Below are positions 13,987 through 21,087 of a DNA stretch of 21,087 bases, in pieces. Within the stretch, counting starts at the first letter, position 1. Each line of letters starts with the position of its first letter. Location of the stretch: assembly GCA_004555765.1 (NCBI GenBank), contig SFHG01000028.1:1-21087 (forward strand), read 5' to 3'. Made by a program: the position numbers and the translations under genes. Origin of the DNA: Bacteroidales bacterium (GTDB lineage Bacteria; Bacteroidota; Bacteroidia; Bacteroidales; Porphyromonadaceae). Under the pieces are notes generated by a model. That model was not told where the DNA came from, did no database searches, and saw only the letters and a list, made by a program, of their open reading frames with translations.

Positions 13987-15009
13987 ATGGCTTTTCCCGA
14001 CACTTTCAAGCTGGCATTTCAAAAATCATTGATCGGGTGGTTCAAGGAAAACGGTAGGAAACTTCCGTGGAGAGAAACCCGAAACCCTTACCATATATGG
14101 GTCTCCGAGATTATTTTGCAGCAAACCCAAGTCAAACAGGGATGGGACTACTATCTGCGTTTCATCGAGACATTTCCCGACATTTCCGCTCTCGCCAAAG
14201 CTGACGATGAAACGTTGCTTCGCGTCTGGCAGGGGTTGGGGTATTACTCAAGGGCTCACAATCTCCGCGCCGCGGCGGGGCAGATCGAAGAAGATTACGG
14301 GGGCATTTTCCCGACTGATCCGGCTCGAATAGCGCGTCTCAAAGGAATAGGTCCCTATACCACAGCGGCCATTGCCAGTATCGCCTTCGGTTTGCCGCTC
14401 GCAGTTGTGGACGGCAACGTTTATCGAGTCCTAAGCCGATTGCTGGGAGAGGAAACACCAATCGATACGACCGAGGGGAAGAAACTGTTTGCAGCCTTGG
14501 CGGAAGAACTTTTGGATCGAGAAGAGCCTTCGGCGTACAATCAGGCCATAATGGACTTCGGAGCAATGGTGTGCACCCCAAGGCGCCCAGCTTGTGACTC
14601 GTGTCCCGTGGCGGAGCTGTGTCGGAGCCGGGGAATAGGTCTCGTCGAGTTGCTTCCGCGGAAGGCGCGCAAAACGGCTGTCAGAGAGGAAGAGTTGCAC
14701 TTCTTTCTGCTTCAGGACGGCGACGCTTTTGCTATCGAGAAGAGAGACTCCACAGGTATTTGGAAAGGACTCTACCAACTGCCCATTTTGAGCGAACCTC
14801 CGGCAGGGTGGGTCGAGACAGAGGTGTTTCGCCTTCGTGACCATAGGCTCACGCACCGGTTGCTTCACATCTCCATTCATAAATGTATTCCGACCTCCGG
14901 CGAACGCGAGGAGGACGCCCGGTGGACGTTCATACCCACCTCCGGGCATCCCGGGTATGCTTTCCCCAAGCCAATTAGGAGTTTCCTCGACAGAGCATTT
15001 CCCGAGTAA
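13987..15009 (+). CDS. mutY: A/G-specific adenine DNA glycosylase
   Basis: Base-excision repair enzyme that removes adenine paired with 8-oxoguanine. The 340-residue length is normal. The catalytic Glu41 is in WVSEIILQQTQV, the helix-hairpin-helix is LKGIGPYTTAAIASIAFG (119-136), and the catalytic Asp142 lies in AVVDGNVYRVLSR. The [4Fe-4S] cluster motif C-x6-C-x2-C-x5-C is complete (Cys196, Cys203, Cys206, Cys212). The C-terminal part, from about 230, is the Nudix-like 8-oxoG recognition domain with FLLQDGDAFAIEKRD and GIWKGLYQLP. The gene stands alone between two spacers. Nothing suggests it is damaged. Confidence 0.97.
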   Translation: MAFPDTFKLAFQKSLIGWFKENGRKLPWRETRNPYHIWVSEIILQQTQVKQGWDYYLRFIETFPDISALAKADDETLLRVWQGLGYYSRAHNLRAAAGQIEEDYGGIFPTDPARIARLKGIGPYTTAAIASIAFGLPLAVVDGNVYRVLSRLLGEETPIDTTEGKKLFAALAEELLDREEPSAYNQAIMDFGAMVCTPRRPACDSCPVAELCRSRGIGLVELLPRKARKTAVREEELHFFLLQDGDAFAIEKRDSTGIWKGLYQLPILSEPPAGWVETEVFRLRDHRLTHRLLHISIHKCIPTSGEREEDARWTFIPTSGHPGYAFPKPIRSFLDRAFPE

Positions 15010-15148
15010 CAGAGAAGATCACCCTATGGACATACCCCGGAAAAAAGATTGGAAAGCCAAACTTTGCAAGGTATTTAACACTCAAAAGTTAGAACTTTAA
15101 CCTCCGTTATGTTAATACTCAAGGAAAATGGAGTAACTTGCACCCGAT

Positions 15149-16657
15149 ATGAAGAAGCAATCTCTTTGGCTCATAGTAGGCGTAATGCTTATCGCCTTCA
15201 TCGGCTTGCTGTATATGCAGGTGGGGTACATCAGAGTGGTGTATCAGAGCCGTGATGCACAGTTTGATGCCGCTGTAAGAGAGGCTCTGATAGGCGTAAA
15301 TAATGACCTTGAGCGGGATGAGATTGCTCGTGTGGTCAATAAGGAACTGGGCGTACCGGCTCCTATGGTGCAGGACTTATTGAATACGGATCAGAAGAAA
15401 AAAGAATTCGATACCGCACCGAAACTCCGTGTCCCGGCACCGTCTTCGCCCTTCGAGCACAAGGGAACGGTCAGAGAGGAAGACCGCATCGCCGAGATGT
15501 CCAAGATGCTGCAGGATCGCATCAACGACCGTTACCAAAACATCCGTCAAGCGATGCTCGAATTGGCGATGGACTTGGCGCGGGAGGGTAATAGTATCCC
15601 TATCTACGAGCGCATCACCACCGATCAACTTGAGACCAGCCTCGCGAGTCGTTTGTCCAATGTGGGTATTGCCATCCCGTATATCTACAACGTGAATGAC
15701 AGCAGGGGAAACACCTATTTTAGTTCGGGCGAAATCCCGTCCGGCGACGACGAATACGGCGTCTACCAGATGCCCATCTTCAGAAATGACTCGCCCTCCC
15801 GCCAGAATTACCTCAGACTCTATTTCCCCGGCAAGCGCTCATATCTGACCGGATCCATTGATTTCCTCATCCCGAGCGTCATCTTTACCATACTCCTTTT
15901 CATTACTTTTACCTACGCGATATACACGCTTTTCAGACAAAAGAAATTGGAGGAGATGCGCAAAGACTTCATCAATAATATGACCCACGAGCTGAAAACC
16001 CCTGTCAGCTCCATTAAGCTTGGTACCGAAATGCTCTCGGACGCGGATACGATCACAAACGAGACCCTGAGGACACGCACCATTTCCAACATCAGCGCCG
16101 CTGCCGAGCGTCTCAGCAAGCTTATCGAGAAGGTGTTGCAGATGTCCTTCTTCGACGACGAAAATAATAGACCGTCGCTCAATTTCAAACCCATAGACCT
16201 CGAAGAGATCATCATTGAAGTCACGAGCCATTACTCTATGGATGTGGAAAATGCGGGTGGTACCCTGAATGTGGAGCTCGATGCGTCGGACACCGAGATT
16301 CTCGGTGACGAGATGCATCTCTCCAACATTATCTATAACCTGCTCGAGAATGCGATGAAGTACCGGAGACCGGATGTATTGCCCGAAATAACGGTCTCCC
16401 TCTCCAATGAAAAAGAGTGGCTCGTCGTGGATATAAAGGACAACGGACGAGGCATCAAGAAGGAATACCTCGGAAAGATCTTCGACCGCTTCTTCCGGGT
16501 GCCCACAGGCAACAGACATAATACCAAAGGATTCGGCCTCGGGCTCGCTTACGTGGCACGTATGGTTCGATCCCACAACGGCACCATTACAGCTGACAGC
16601 AAAGTAGGTGCCGGCACTGTTTTTGAAATAAAATTACCCCTCTTAAAGAACAAATAA
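15149..16657 (+). CDS. rprX: Sensor histidine kinase, RprX-like
   Basis: Membrane sensor kinase of a two-component system, 502 residues. TM1 is at about 6-26, a periplasmic sensor region of some 210 residues follows, and TM2 is at about 238-262. The H-box is NNMTHELKTPVSSI with phospho-acceptor His280. The ATP-binding domain shows the N-box (NIIYNLLENAMKYRR), G1-box (DIKDNGRGIKKEYLGKIF), F-box (DRFFRV) and G2-box (KGFGLGLAYV), so it should be active. No HAMP or PAS domain is evident. It overlaps nothing and is five bases before its response regulator, so the two form an operon. Gene order, size and the partner's sequence resemble RprX/RprY of Bacteroides fragilis; the general class is certain, the name less so. 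Confidence 0.93.
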   Translation: MKKQSLWLIVGVMLIAFIGLLYMQVGYIRVVYQSRDAQFDAAVREALIGVNNDLERDEIARVVNKELGVPAPMVQDLLNTDQKKKEFDTAPKLRVPAPSSPFEHKGTVREEDRIAEMSKMLQDRINDRYQNIRQAMLELAMDLAREGNSIPIYERITTDQLETSLASRLSNVGIAIPYIYNVNDSRGNTYFSSGEIPSGDDEYGVYQMPIFRNDSPSRQNYLRLYFPGKRSYLTGSIDFLIPSVIFTILLFITFTYAIYTLFRQKKLEEMRKDFINNMTHELKTPVSSIKLGTEMLSDADTITNETLRTRTISNISAAAERLSKLIEKVLQMSFFDDENNRPSLNFKPIDLEEIIIEVTSHYSMDVENAGGTLNVELDASDTEILGDEMHLSNIIYNLLENAMKYRRPDVLPEITVSLSNEKEWLVVDIKDNGRGIKKEYLGKIFDRFFRVPTGNRHNTKGFGLGLAYVARMVRSHNGTITADSKVGAGTVFEIKLPLLKNK

Positions 16658-16662
16658 CGATT

Positions 16663-17403
16663 ATGGAAGAAAACGTAAAAGTATTTCTCTGCGAAGACGA
16701 CGAAAACCTCGGCCCGCTCTTGAGCGAATTTCTGAACACCAAGGGATACCTCACCGATCTTTATCCTGATGGTCAAGCCGGATATGAGGCATACCGCGCA
16801 AATCCCGGAAATTGGGACATCTGCGTCCTTGATGTAATGATGCCGATCAAAGACGGGTTCGAACTGGCAGAAGACATCCGTGCGATCAGCCCGAGTATGC
16901 CGATTATATTCCTCACTGCGCGCACGCTCAATGAAGACGTGGAGCGCGGCTTCAAGATTGGAGCAGACGACTACCTTAAGAAACCCTTCAATACCTCCGA
17001 GCTCACGATGCGCATTGATGCGGTTCTCCGCCGTGTCCAAAATAAGAAACCGGATCCCGTGGCCTTCTACTCCATCGGCGACTTTGTCTTTGATACCCAG
17101 CGCCAGCTTTTGACTTACAAAGAAGAGGACCCCGTAAAGCTAACCACAAAGGAGACCGATCTCCTTACGCTTCTCTGCCAGTATGCCAATGAGCTTCTGG
17201 AGCGCTCTTTTGCCCTCAAAGCGATTTGGGGCGAAGACAACTACTTCAATGCCCGTTCTATGGATGTGTACATCACCAAGCTCCGTAAGCACCTCGAAAG
17301 AGATCCGCAGGTAGAGATTCAGAATAAGCACGGTAAAGGTTACAAGCTCATCACACCCGGAGCCAATCAGAATCCGGATGACGAAAATACAGTAGTCCTC
17401 TGA
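16663..17403 (+). CDS. rprY: OmpR/PhoB-family response regulator, RprY-like
   Basis: Cytoplasmic DNA-binding partner of the kinase encoded just upstream, 246 residues. The receiver domain (about 5-120) has the acidic pocket CEDDENL (Glu11, Asp12, Asp13), phospho-acceptor Asp57 in VLDVMMP, Thr85 in FLTAR and Lys107 in KKPF. The C-terminal winged helix (about 135-235) shows LTTKETDLLTLLCQYANE and SMDVYITKLRKHLERDP followed by NKHGKGYKLI. It resembles RprY, which in P. gingivalis is linked to oxidative and sodium stress, with the sodium pump Nqr among its reported targets. A hydrolase gene starts 11 bases after it, probably in the same transcript. Confidence 0.93.
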   Translation: MEENVKVFLCEDDENLGPLLSEFLNTKGYLTDLYPDGQAGYEAYRANPGNWDICVLDVMMPIKDGFELAEDIRAISPSMPIIFLTARTLNEDVERGFKIGADDYLKKPFNTSELTMRIDAVLRRVQNKKPDPVAFYSIGDFVFDTQRQLLTYKEEDPVKLTTKETDLLTLLCQYANELLERSFALKAIWGEDNYFNARSMDVYITKLRKHLERDPQVEIQNKHGKGYKLITPGANQNPDDENTVVL

Positions 17404-17414
17404 TCCTTGATGAG

Positions 17415-18083
17415 ATGAGGAGACTTCTTATCCACTTTCTCGCATTTGCCGCCGTATGTCTCCCCGGAGCGTCGGCGGCATTTGCCCAAAGTGAGCCCCG
17501 GAGCACCTATTGGGTCCAAAGGGCAACCCTTTTTGAATCTCTTCCTGCGTCCCAGGACGATATTGTGATGCTCGGTAACAGCATCACCGACGGGGGAGAG
17601 TGGTCTGAGCTTTTGGGCGATGCACATGTCAAAAATCGGGGCATATCCGGAGATACGACCGATGGTGTACTTGAGCGTCTCGGTACGATTACGAGAGGTC
17701 GACCCGCTAAAGTCTTTCTCCTAATCGGCATCAACGATTTTGCAAAAGGAGTCCCGCCGGAAGATGTTGTCGGAAATATAGAGAAGATAGTCTGGAGGAT
17801 AAAGGAGGAAAGCCCCGGTACTCTGGTCTACGTCCAAAGCATCCTGCCCCTGAACGACGAAATAAAAATGTTTCCCGGTCATAAGGCGCATATATCGGAG
17901 ATCCCCGGAGCAAACGCCGGGATTCTTTCCGTATGCGAGAAGACCGGAGCAGGGTACATCGACCTGTATTCCGTCTTTGTCGGGGAAGACGGCAGGATGG
18001 ATCCCAAGTATACGAATGACGGTCTTCATCTACTGGGGACAGGGTATCTGCTGTGGGCATCGCTCCTTCGTCCGTTACTCTAA
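17415..18083 (+). CDS. Exported SGNH/GDSL-type hydrolase (esterase or acetylhydrolase)
   Basis: Predicted secreted or periplasmic esterase of the SGNH superfamily, 222 residues. A classic signal peptide is seen (MRRLLIHFLAFAAVCLPGAS), with likely cleavage after AFA (Ala24). Block I holds the nucleophile Ser56 in MLGNSITDG, a GNSI form of GDSL. Block II is NRGISGDTT with the oxyanion Gly, block III is LLIGINDFAKG with the conserved Asn, and block V is NDGLHLLGTGY with Asp202 and His205. All four signature residues are therefore present. Relatives remove acetyl groups from sugars, phospholipids or platelet-activating factor; the substrate here is unknown. It follows rprY after 11 bp, suggesting co-transcription, and is followed by a terminator hairpin. 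Confidence 0.9.
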   Translation: MRRLLIHFLAFAAVCLPGASAAFAQSEPRSTYWVQRATLFESLPASQDDIVMLGNSITDGGEWSELLGDAHVKNRGISGDTTDGVLERLGTITRGRPAKVFLLIGINDFAKGVPPEDVVGNIEKIVWRIKEESPGTLVYVQSILPLNDEIKMFPGHKAHISEIPGANAGILSVCEKTGAGYIDLYSVFVGEDGRMDPKYTNDGLHLLGTGYLLWASLLRPLL

Positions 18084-18106
18084 GACAGATATTCGTAATA
18101 TCCTCA

Positions 18107-18144
18107 AACAGCCCGAGGGTGGGGTCGTCCGCCTTCGGGCTGTT
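18107..18144. terminator. Intrinsic terminator after the hydrolase gene
   Basis: Arms AACAGCCCGAGGG (18107-18119) and CCTTCGGGCTGTT (18132-18144) form a GC-rich stem with one mismatch, followed by GTTTGT. It lies 23 bp after the hydrolase stop and 140 bp beyond the end of the convergent hcp gene, so it probably serves the rprXY-hydrolase transcript. Confidence 0.7.
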
Positions 18145-18284
18145 GTTTGTCCAAGAAAGCCAATCGTCTAAAGCTTGAGACCTTTATGGCTTAAGTTCTT
18201 TGGGATAAATGGAGAATCTCATCCCCGTATAGATGGGAAAGGTATCGTAAGAGAGTAGTTGCAATTGAGGTAAAAATTGATGAT

Positions 18285-19934
18285 TCAAGCTAAGGTCTTC
18301 AAATCCTCTTCCGCCGACCCAATCGGTGTGATGCCGAAGTTCTTGACGAGTACATCAGCCACATTCGGGGAGAGAAAACCTGGTAACGTTGGTCCCAAAT
18401 GGATGTTCTTCACGCCTATAGATAGTAGAGCCAAGAGTACGATGACCGCTTTTTGCTCATACCATGCAATGTTGTAAATAATCGGCAAGTCATTGATGTC
18501 CTCAAGACCGAAAATTTCCTTGAGTTTGAGTGCAATGAGAGCCAGTGAGTAACTGTCGTTGCACTGACCCGCGTCCAGTACGCGGGGGATTCCTCCTATT
18601 TCACCAAGAGCCAACTTGTTGTAGCGGTATTTGGCGCATCCGGCTGTTAGGATTATAGTGTCCTCGGAAAGTCCTTTTGCGAAATCGGAGTAGTACGCTC
18701 TACCTTTCTGACGCCCGTCGCATCCTCCCATTACATAAAACTTCTTGATGGCTCCGCTCTTCACTGCCGCCACAATTTGATCTGCCAAAGCAAATACCTG
18801 TTGATGTGCAAAGCCGCCTGTGATTTCTCCGGATTCAATTTCGGTAGGCGGGTCACAACGCTTGGCGTGCTCAATGATTTCTGAGAAGTCTTTTCGACCA
18901 CCTTCGGATCGGTTCGGAATGTGCTTAAAGCCCGGGAATCCGCTTGCTCCGGTGGTATAGATTCGATCTAAATAGGTGGAATTGTGGCGCGGTGGTACGA
19001 TGCAATTGGTAGTAAAAATTACAGGACCATTGAAGGACTCAAACTCCTCTACCTGTTTCCACCATGCATTGCCGTAATTCCCGACAAAATGATCATACTT
19101 CTTGAACGCGGGATAGTAATGGGCAGGAAGCATCTCACTATGGGTGTATACGTCTACCCCCGTACCCTGTGTCTGTTCCAAGAGATCCTCCAAGTCCCTT
19201 AAATCATGTCCCGAAATGAGGATGGCAGGATTCTTCCGTACGCCGATGTTTACTTTGGTTATTTCGGGGTTCCCGTAGGCTGAGGTATTGGCTTTGTCGA
19301 GGAGTGCCATAGCTTGCACGCCTGTTTCTCCTGTGCGGAGTACCAGAGCCACCAGCTCGTCCACGGGAAGCTTCGAGCAAATTAGGCTGAGCGCTTCTTG
19401 TATAAATGCATACACCGGTTCCTCTTCATAACCTAAGTTAGAAGCATGCTCGGTATAAGCGGCCATGCCTTTCAGGCCGTAGGTTACCAGTTCACGAAGA
19501 GAGCGAATATCCTCATCGGAGCATTGTAGGACACCGACTTCTTCCGCTTTTCGTTCCATCTCTTCCTTTCTCGGAGCTTTCCATGTGAGGCAGTCCTTTA
19601 GCTCTTCTTCGATGTCGATTTTCTCGAGATTCACCTCCTTGACCAGCCTGTCTCGGAGAGTGATGGCTTCTGTGATGCGATCCTCAAATCGCTTCTTGTG
19701 GAAGTTGGCATTGGTGATGGTCATAAAGAGAGACTCGGTTATGAAGCGATCCACCTCTTTGGATACCTCTTTGCCGGTGCGACGCATCTCTGTGGTGATG
19801 CAGGAAATCCCTTTGATGACATAGACCAAAAGGTCCTGAAGGTTTGCCACGTCTGCCGTCTTTCCGCAGACACCCATCACTGTACAGCCTTTATTTTGTG
19901 CCGTTTCTTGGCACTGGTAGCAAAACATACTCAT
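18285..19934 (-). CDS. hcp: Hybrid-cluster protein (Hcp, NO/hydroxylamine reductase), class I type
   Basis: Cytosolic Fe-S-O cluster enzyme that reduces nitric oxide (and in vitro hydroxylamine), protecting against nitrosative stress. It has 549 residues. The N-terminal cluster motif is C-x2-C-x8-C-x5-C (Cys5, 8, 17, 23), as in strict anaerobes, not the C-x2-C-x11-C-x6-C of enterobacteria. All hybrid-cluster ligands are present when compared with Desulfovibrio vulgaris Hcp as I recall its numbering: His243, Glu267, Cys311 (TTNCIVPP), Cys405 (GGCDGRQ), Cys433 (AGCAKYRYNK), Cys458 (AGQCNDSYS), Glu493 and Lys495 (YEQK), each offset by one. No hcr reductase gene adjoins it. It is divergent from a Crp/Fnr gene with 128 bp between the starts. 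The ATG at 19934 is preferred because the Cys motif must lie at the very N-terminus. Confidence 0.97.
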   Translation of the reverse strand: MSMFCYQCQETAQNKGCTVMGVCGKTADVANLQDLLVYVIKGISCITTEMRRTGKEVSKEVDRFITESLFMTITNANFHKKRFEDRITEAITLRDRLVKEVNLEKIDIEEELKDCLTWKAPRKEEMERKAEEVGVLQCSDEDIRSLRELVTYGLKGMAAYTEHASNLGYEEEPVYAFIQEALSLICSKLPVDELVALVLRTGETGVQAMALLDKANTSAYGNPEITKVNIGVRKNPAILISGHDLRDLEDLLEQTQGTGVDVYTHSEMLPAHYYPAFKKYDHFVGNYGNAWWKQVEEFESFNGPVIFTTNCIVPPRHNSTYLDRIYTTGASGFPGFKHIPNRSEGGRKDFSEIIEHAKRCDPPTEIESGEITGGFAHQQVFALADQIVAAVKSGAIKKFYVMGGCDGRQKGRAYYSDFAKGLSEDTIILTAGCAKYRYNKLALGEIGGIPRVLDAGQCNDSYSLALIALKLKEIFGLEDINDLPIIYNIAWYEQKAVIVLLALLSIGVKNIHLGPTLPGFLSPNVADVLVKNFGITPIGSAEEDLKTLA

Positions 19935-19974
19935 AAGTAGAAGTTACTTAACGTTTGAAATTGGTTATCTTTGG

Positions 19975-19982
19975 CAAAGGTA
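19975..19982 (-). promoter_or_regulatory. Probable -7 box of the hcp promoter
   Basis: On the minus strand this reads TACCTTTG, an exact TAnnTTTG match, 40 bp before the hcp start codon, so transcription would begin near 19971. No TTTG-like -33 box is found at the usual distance, as expected of a promoter that needs an activator. Confidence 0.55.
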
Positions 19983-20004
19983 TGTACGGTGTCCGAAAGA
20001 TCGC

Positions 20005-20018
20005 GTCACATTTGTTAC
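20005..20018. promoter_or_regulatory. Palindromic operator, candidate HcpR binding site
   Basis: GTCACATTTGTTAC is a 14-bp near-palindrome (GTnACA-TT-TGTnAC, 10 of 14 positions symmetric), the length expected of a Crp/Fnr-family site. Its centre (20011.5) is about 40 bp upstream of the inferred hcp start, the usual place for class II activation. It lies in the spacer shared with the regulator gene. Confidence 0.55.
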
Positions 20019-20062
20019 ATCCCGAGTAAATTGCAGATACCATAAAGATTATTCCATTTCAA

Positions 20063-20731
20063 ATGAAGGACTACAACCGATCGCCTCTGATGTTTTTATT
20101 TGATGGCAAAGAACTTCCTGCGGAGGAACAGTTGCTCTTGCAGAATACGCCGTATACCCTACGCTCTTTCCCAAAAGATTCGATCATAGCGGCTCAGGGT
20201 AAAGAAGTTAGAGCCCTTTACGCTCTACTCAGTGGAAAAGTCCGTTCGGAGATGATTACCGCCAGAGGTGACTCACTCTATGTCGGCAAGATGAAAGCCC
20301 CTTTTCTTCTTGCATCCATTTTCCTTTTTTCTGACGGAGGAAGCTTTCCTGTAGCTGTAACTGCGTTGGAAGATGTTGAGATAGCGTTTTACCAAAAAGA
20401 GCAAGTGGACAGGCTGTTGGCTCAATCACCTGCATTTCGATCGGAGTTTCTTAAGTTCACTGCACTTCAGTTTCAAACTTTGTCCAATCGCTTACAGCTG
20501 TTCTCGATGAAAAGTATCCTGCAAAAGCTGGTCTTTCATATCTTGTCGTCCTCTTCCGACGGGGTGCATTTTTGTTTTACGGAGCGTATCACCGACCTTG
20601 CTTCTTATTTCGGAGTCCGGCGCCAATCACTCTCCAGGATACTTTCTCAACTCTCTAAAAACAAACTCATCACTTTCGACAATGGCAAAGGGACGATATT
20701 GGATAGGCAGGGATTGAAAAATTTGATTTGA
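20063..20731 (+). CDS. hcpR: Crp/Fnr-family transcription regulator, probably HcpR
   Basis: DNA-binding regulator of 222 residues. The N-terminal part (about 20-125) is a cyclic-nucleotide-binding-type beta-roll domain, the long dimerisation helix is at about 125-150, and the C-terminal winged helix includes ITDLASYFGVRRQSLSRILS (176-195). It has only one cysteine (Cys171, in the C-terminal domain), so an Fnr-type [4Fe-4S] oxygen sensor is excluded. The RPSGE-like phosphate-binding motif for cAMP is not apparent either. In P. gingivalis the homologous regulator HcpR controls hcp under nitrosative stress and is reported to use haem. Here the gene is directly divergent from hcp, which supports that role. 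The assignment to HcpR rests on this context and the domain layout, so the family is sure and the name is probable. Confidence 0.88.
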   Translation: MKDYNRSPLMFLFDGKELPAEEQLLLQNTPYTLRSFPKDSIIAAQGKEVRALYALLSGKVRSEMITARGDSLYVGKMKAPFLLASIFLFSDGGSFPVAVTALEDVEIAFYQKEQVDRLLAQSPAFRSEFLKFTALQFQTLSNRLQLFSMKSILQKLVFHILSSSSDGVHFCFTERITDLASYFGVRRQSLSRILSQLSKNKLITFDNGKGTILDRQGLKNLI

Positions 20732-20813
20732 GACTATTGCAAGAAGGTCTCGATATTAAGTGTACTATTCCCAAAAGGCTATAATGTGTCCGGCTGTCCT
20801 CCGAATAAAAAGG

Positions 20814-20821
20814 TATCTTTG
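20814..20821 (+). promoter_or_regulatory. Probable -7 box for the transporter gene
   Basis: TATCTTTG is an exact TAnnTTTG match, 44 bases before the next start codon. No good TTTG box is found 19-22 bases upstream, so this is only moderately supported. Confidence 0.45.
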
Positions 20822-20865
20822 TGGGCGAATCGCCAAAGTAACCAACCTTCACACCTACTTTCTCT

Positions 20866-21087
20866 ATGAATTGGATCCAAGATTTGCTGTGGAATAACAG
20901 CGTCGCACACACAATCCTTATTATCGCCATCTGCATCTCCATCGGAGTACTCCTCGGGAAGGTGAAGATTTTCGGTCTCTCTCTCGGGGTAACTATGGTG
21001 CTCTTCGTCGGCATCGTGATGGGGGAATTGGGACTGACTATTTCTCCCGAGATACTTCATTTTATCAAAGAGTTCGGGCTCATCCTC
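20866..21087 (+). CDS. YidE/AspT-type transporter, 3' end cut by window
   Basis: N-terminal 74 residues of a membrane protein that runs off the window. It begins MNWIQDLLWNNSVAHTILI, followed by a hydrophobic helix (about 14-29), the motif GVLLGKVKIFGLSLGVT and a second helix (about 36-53), ending HFIKEFGLIL. The GxLLGKxKxFGxxLGxT pattern is typical of the aspartate:alanine exchanger family (TC 2.A.81; YidE/AspT), whose full proteins have about 560 residues, with two membrane halves and TrkA-C domains between. The substrate in Bacteroidota members is not established. It follows hcpR by 134 bp with its own -7 box, so it is probably a separate unit. Confidence 0.8.
   Translation, partial: MNWIQDLLWNNSVAHTILIIAICISIGVLLGKVKIFGLSLGVTMVLFVGIVMGELGLTISPEILHFIKEFGLIL

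Noticed and set aside
15134..15140. TAACTTG before the histidine kinase start as a -7 box
   Set aside because: It lacks one T of TAnnTTTG and has no TTTG box 19-22 bases upstream; too weak to call.
18145..18284. Spacer after the hydrolase terminator and hcp as a site for a small gene or RNA
   Set aside because: No clear hairpin, promoter box or coding pattern was seen beyond the terminator.
1..21087. Search for CRISPR arrays, integrases, transposases, phage or toxin-antitoxin genes
   Set aside because: No regularly spaced repeats and no proteins of these families were seen; nearly all long frames are identifiable core genes.

Overview
The window looks like a chromosome segment from a Bacteroidota bacterium, most likely Porphyromonas or a close relative. 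This rests on several signs. Promoters of the Bacteroidota type (-7 box TAnnTTTG) are visible and Shine-Dalgarno sites are weak. A GH92 mannosidase lipoprotein is present. The order rseC-rnfBCDGEA is the usual one for this phylum, the two-component pair resembles RprX/RprY, and the end of the window holds a YidE/AspT-type transporter. Species assignment is inference; no database search was possible. Almost all of it is well-kept core genome with no sign of phage, transposase, CRISPR or a defence island.

Layout. 1-1224: 3' part of guaA (GMP synthase). 1397-3622: GH92 alpha-mannosidase lipoprotein. 3623-4083: a 461-bp spacer with tandem and palindromic repeats. 4084-4157: a CAT-anticodon tRNA with a promoter in front and a strong two-way terminator behind. 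4247-5284 (minus): an NAD-dependent epimerase. 5285-5872: a 588-bp spacer rich in palindromes. 5873-11561: rseC-rnfB-rnfC-rnfD-rnfG-rnfE-rnfA, a complete Rnf electron-transport operon. 11623-12669: galE. 12736-13680: prs. 13681-13986: repeat-bearing spacer. 13987-15009: mutY. 15149-18083: histidine kinase, response regulator and an exported SGNH/GDSL hydrolase in tight succession. 18285-19934 (minus): hcp, divergent from 20063-20731, a Crp/Fnr regulator that is probably HcpR. 20866-21087: 5' end of a transporter gene.

How it fits together. Rnf couples reduced ferredoxin:NAD+ electron transfer to ion pumping in an anaerobe, and the RseC-like protein is its usual companion. Hcp with an adjacent Crp/Fnr regulator is a nitrosative-stress module. 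The shared hcp/hcpR intergenic region contains a 14-bp palindrome centred about 40 bp upstream of the inferred hcp start, the classic place for an activator of this family.

The least explained material is in the spacers. One is a family of hairpins with conserved ends (GAGGGTGTRTC...) and compensatory base changes (3 copies). The other is a family built on ATACAGACC/GGTCTGTAT or GTACAGACC/GGTCTGTAC arms (3 spacers). I found no clear new protein system; these elements and the hcp control region are the best leads.
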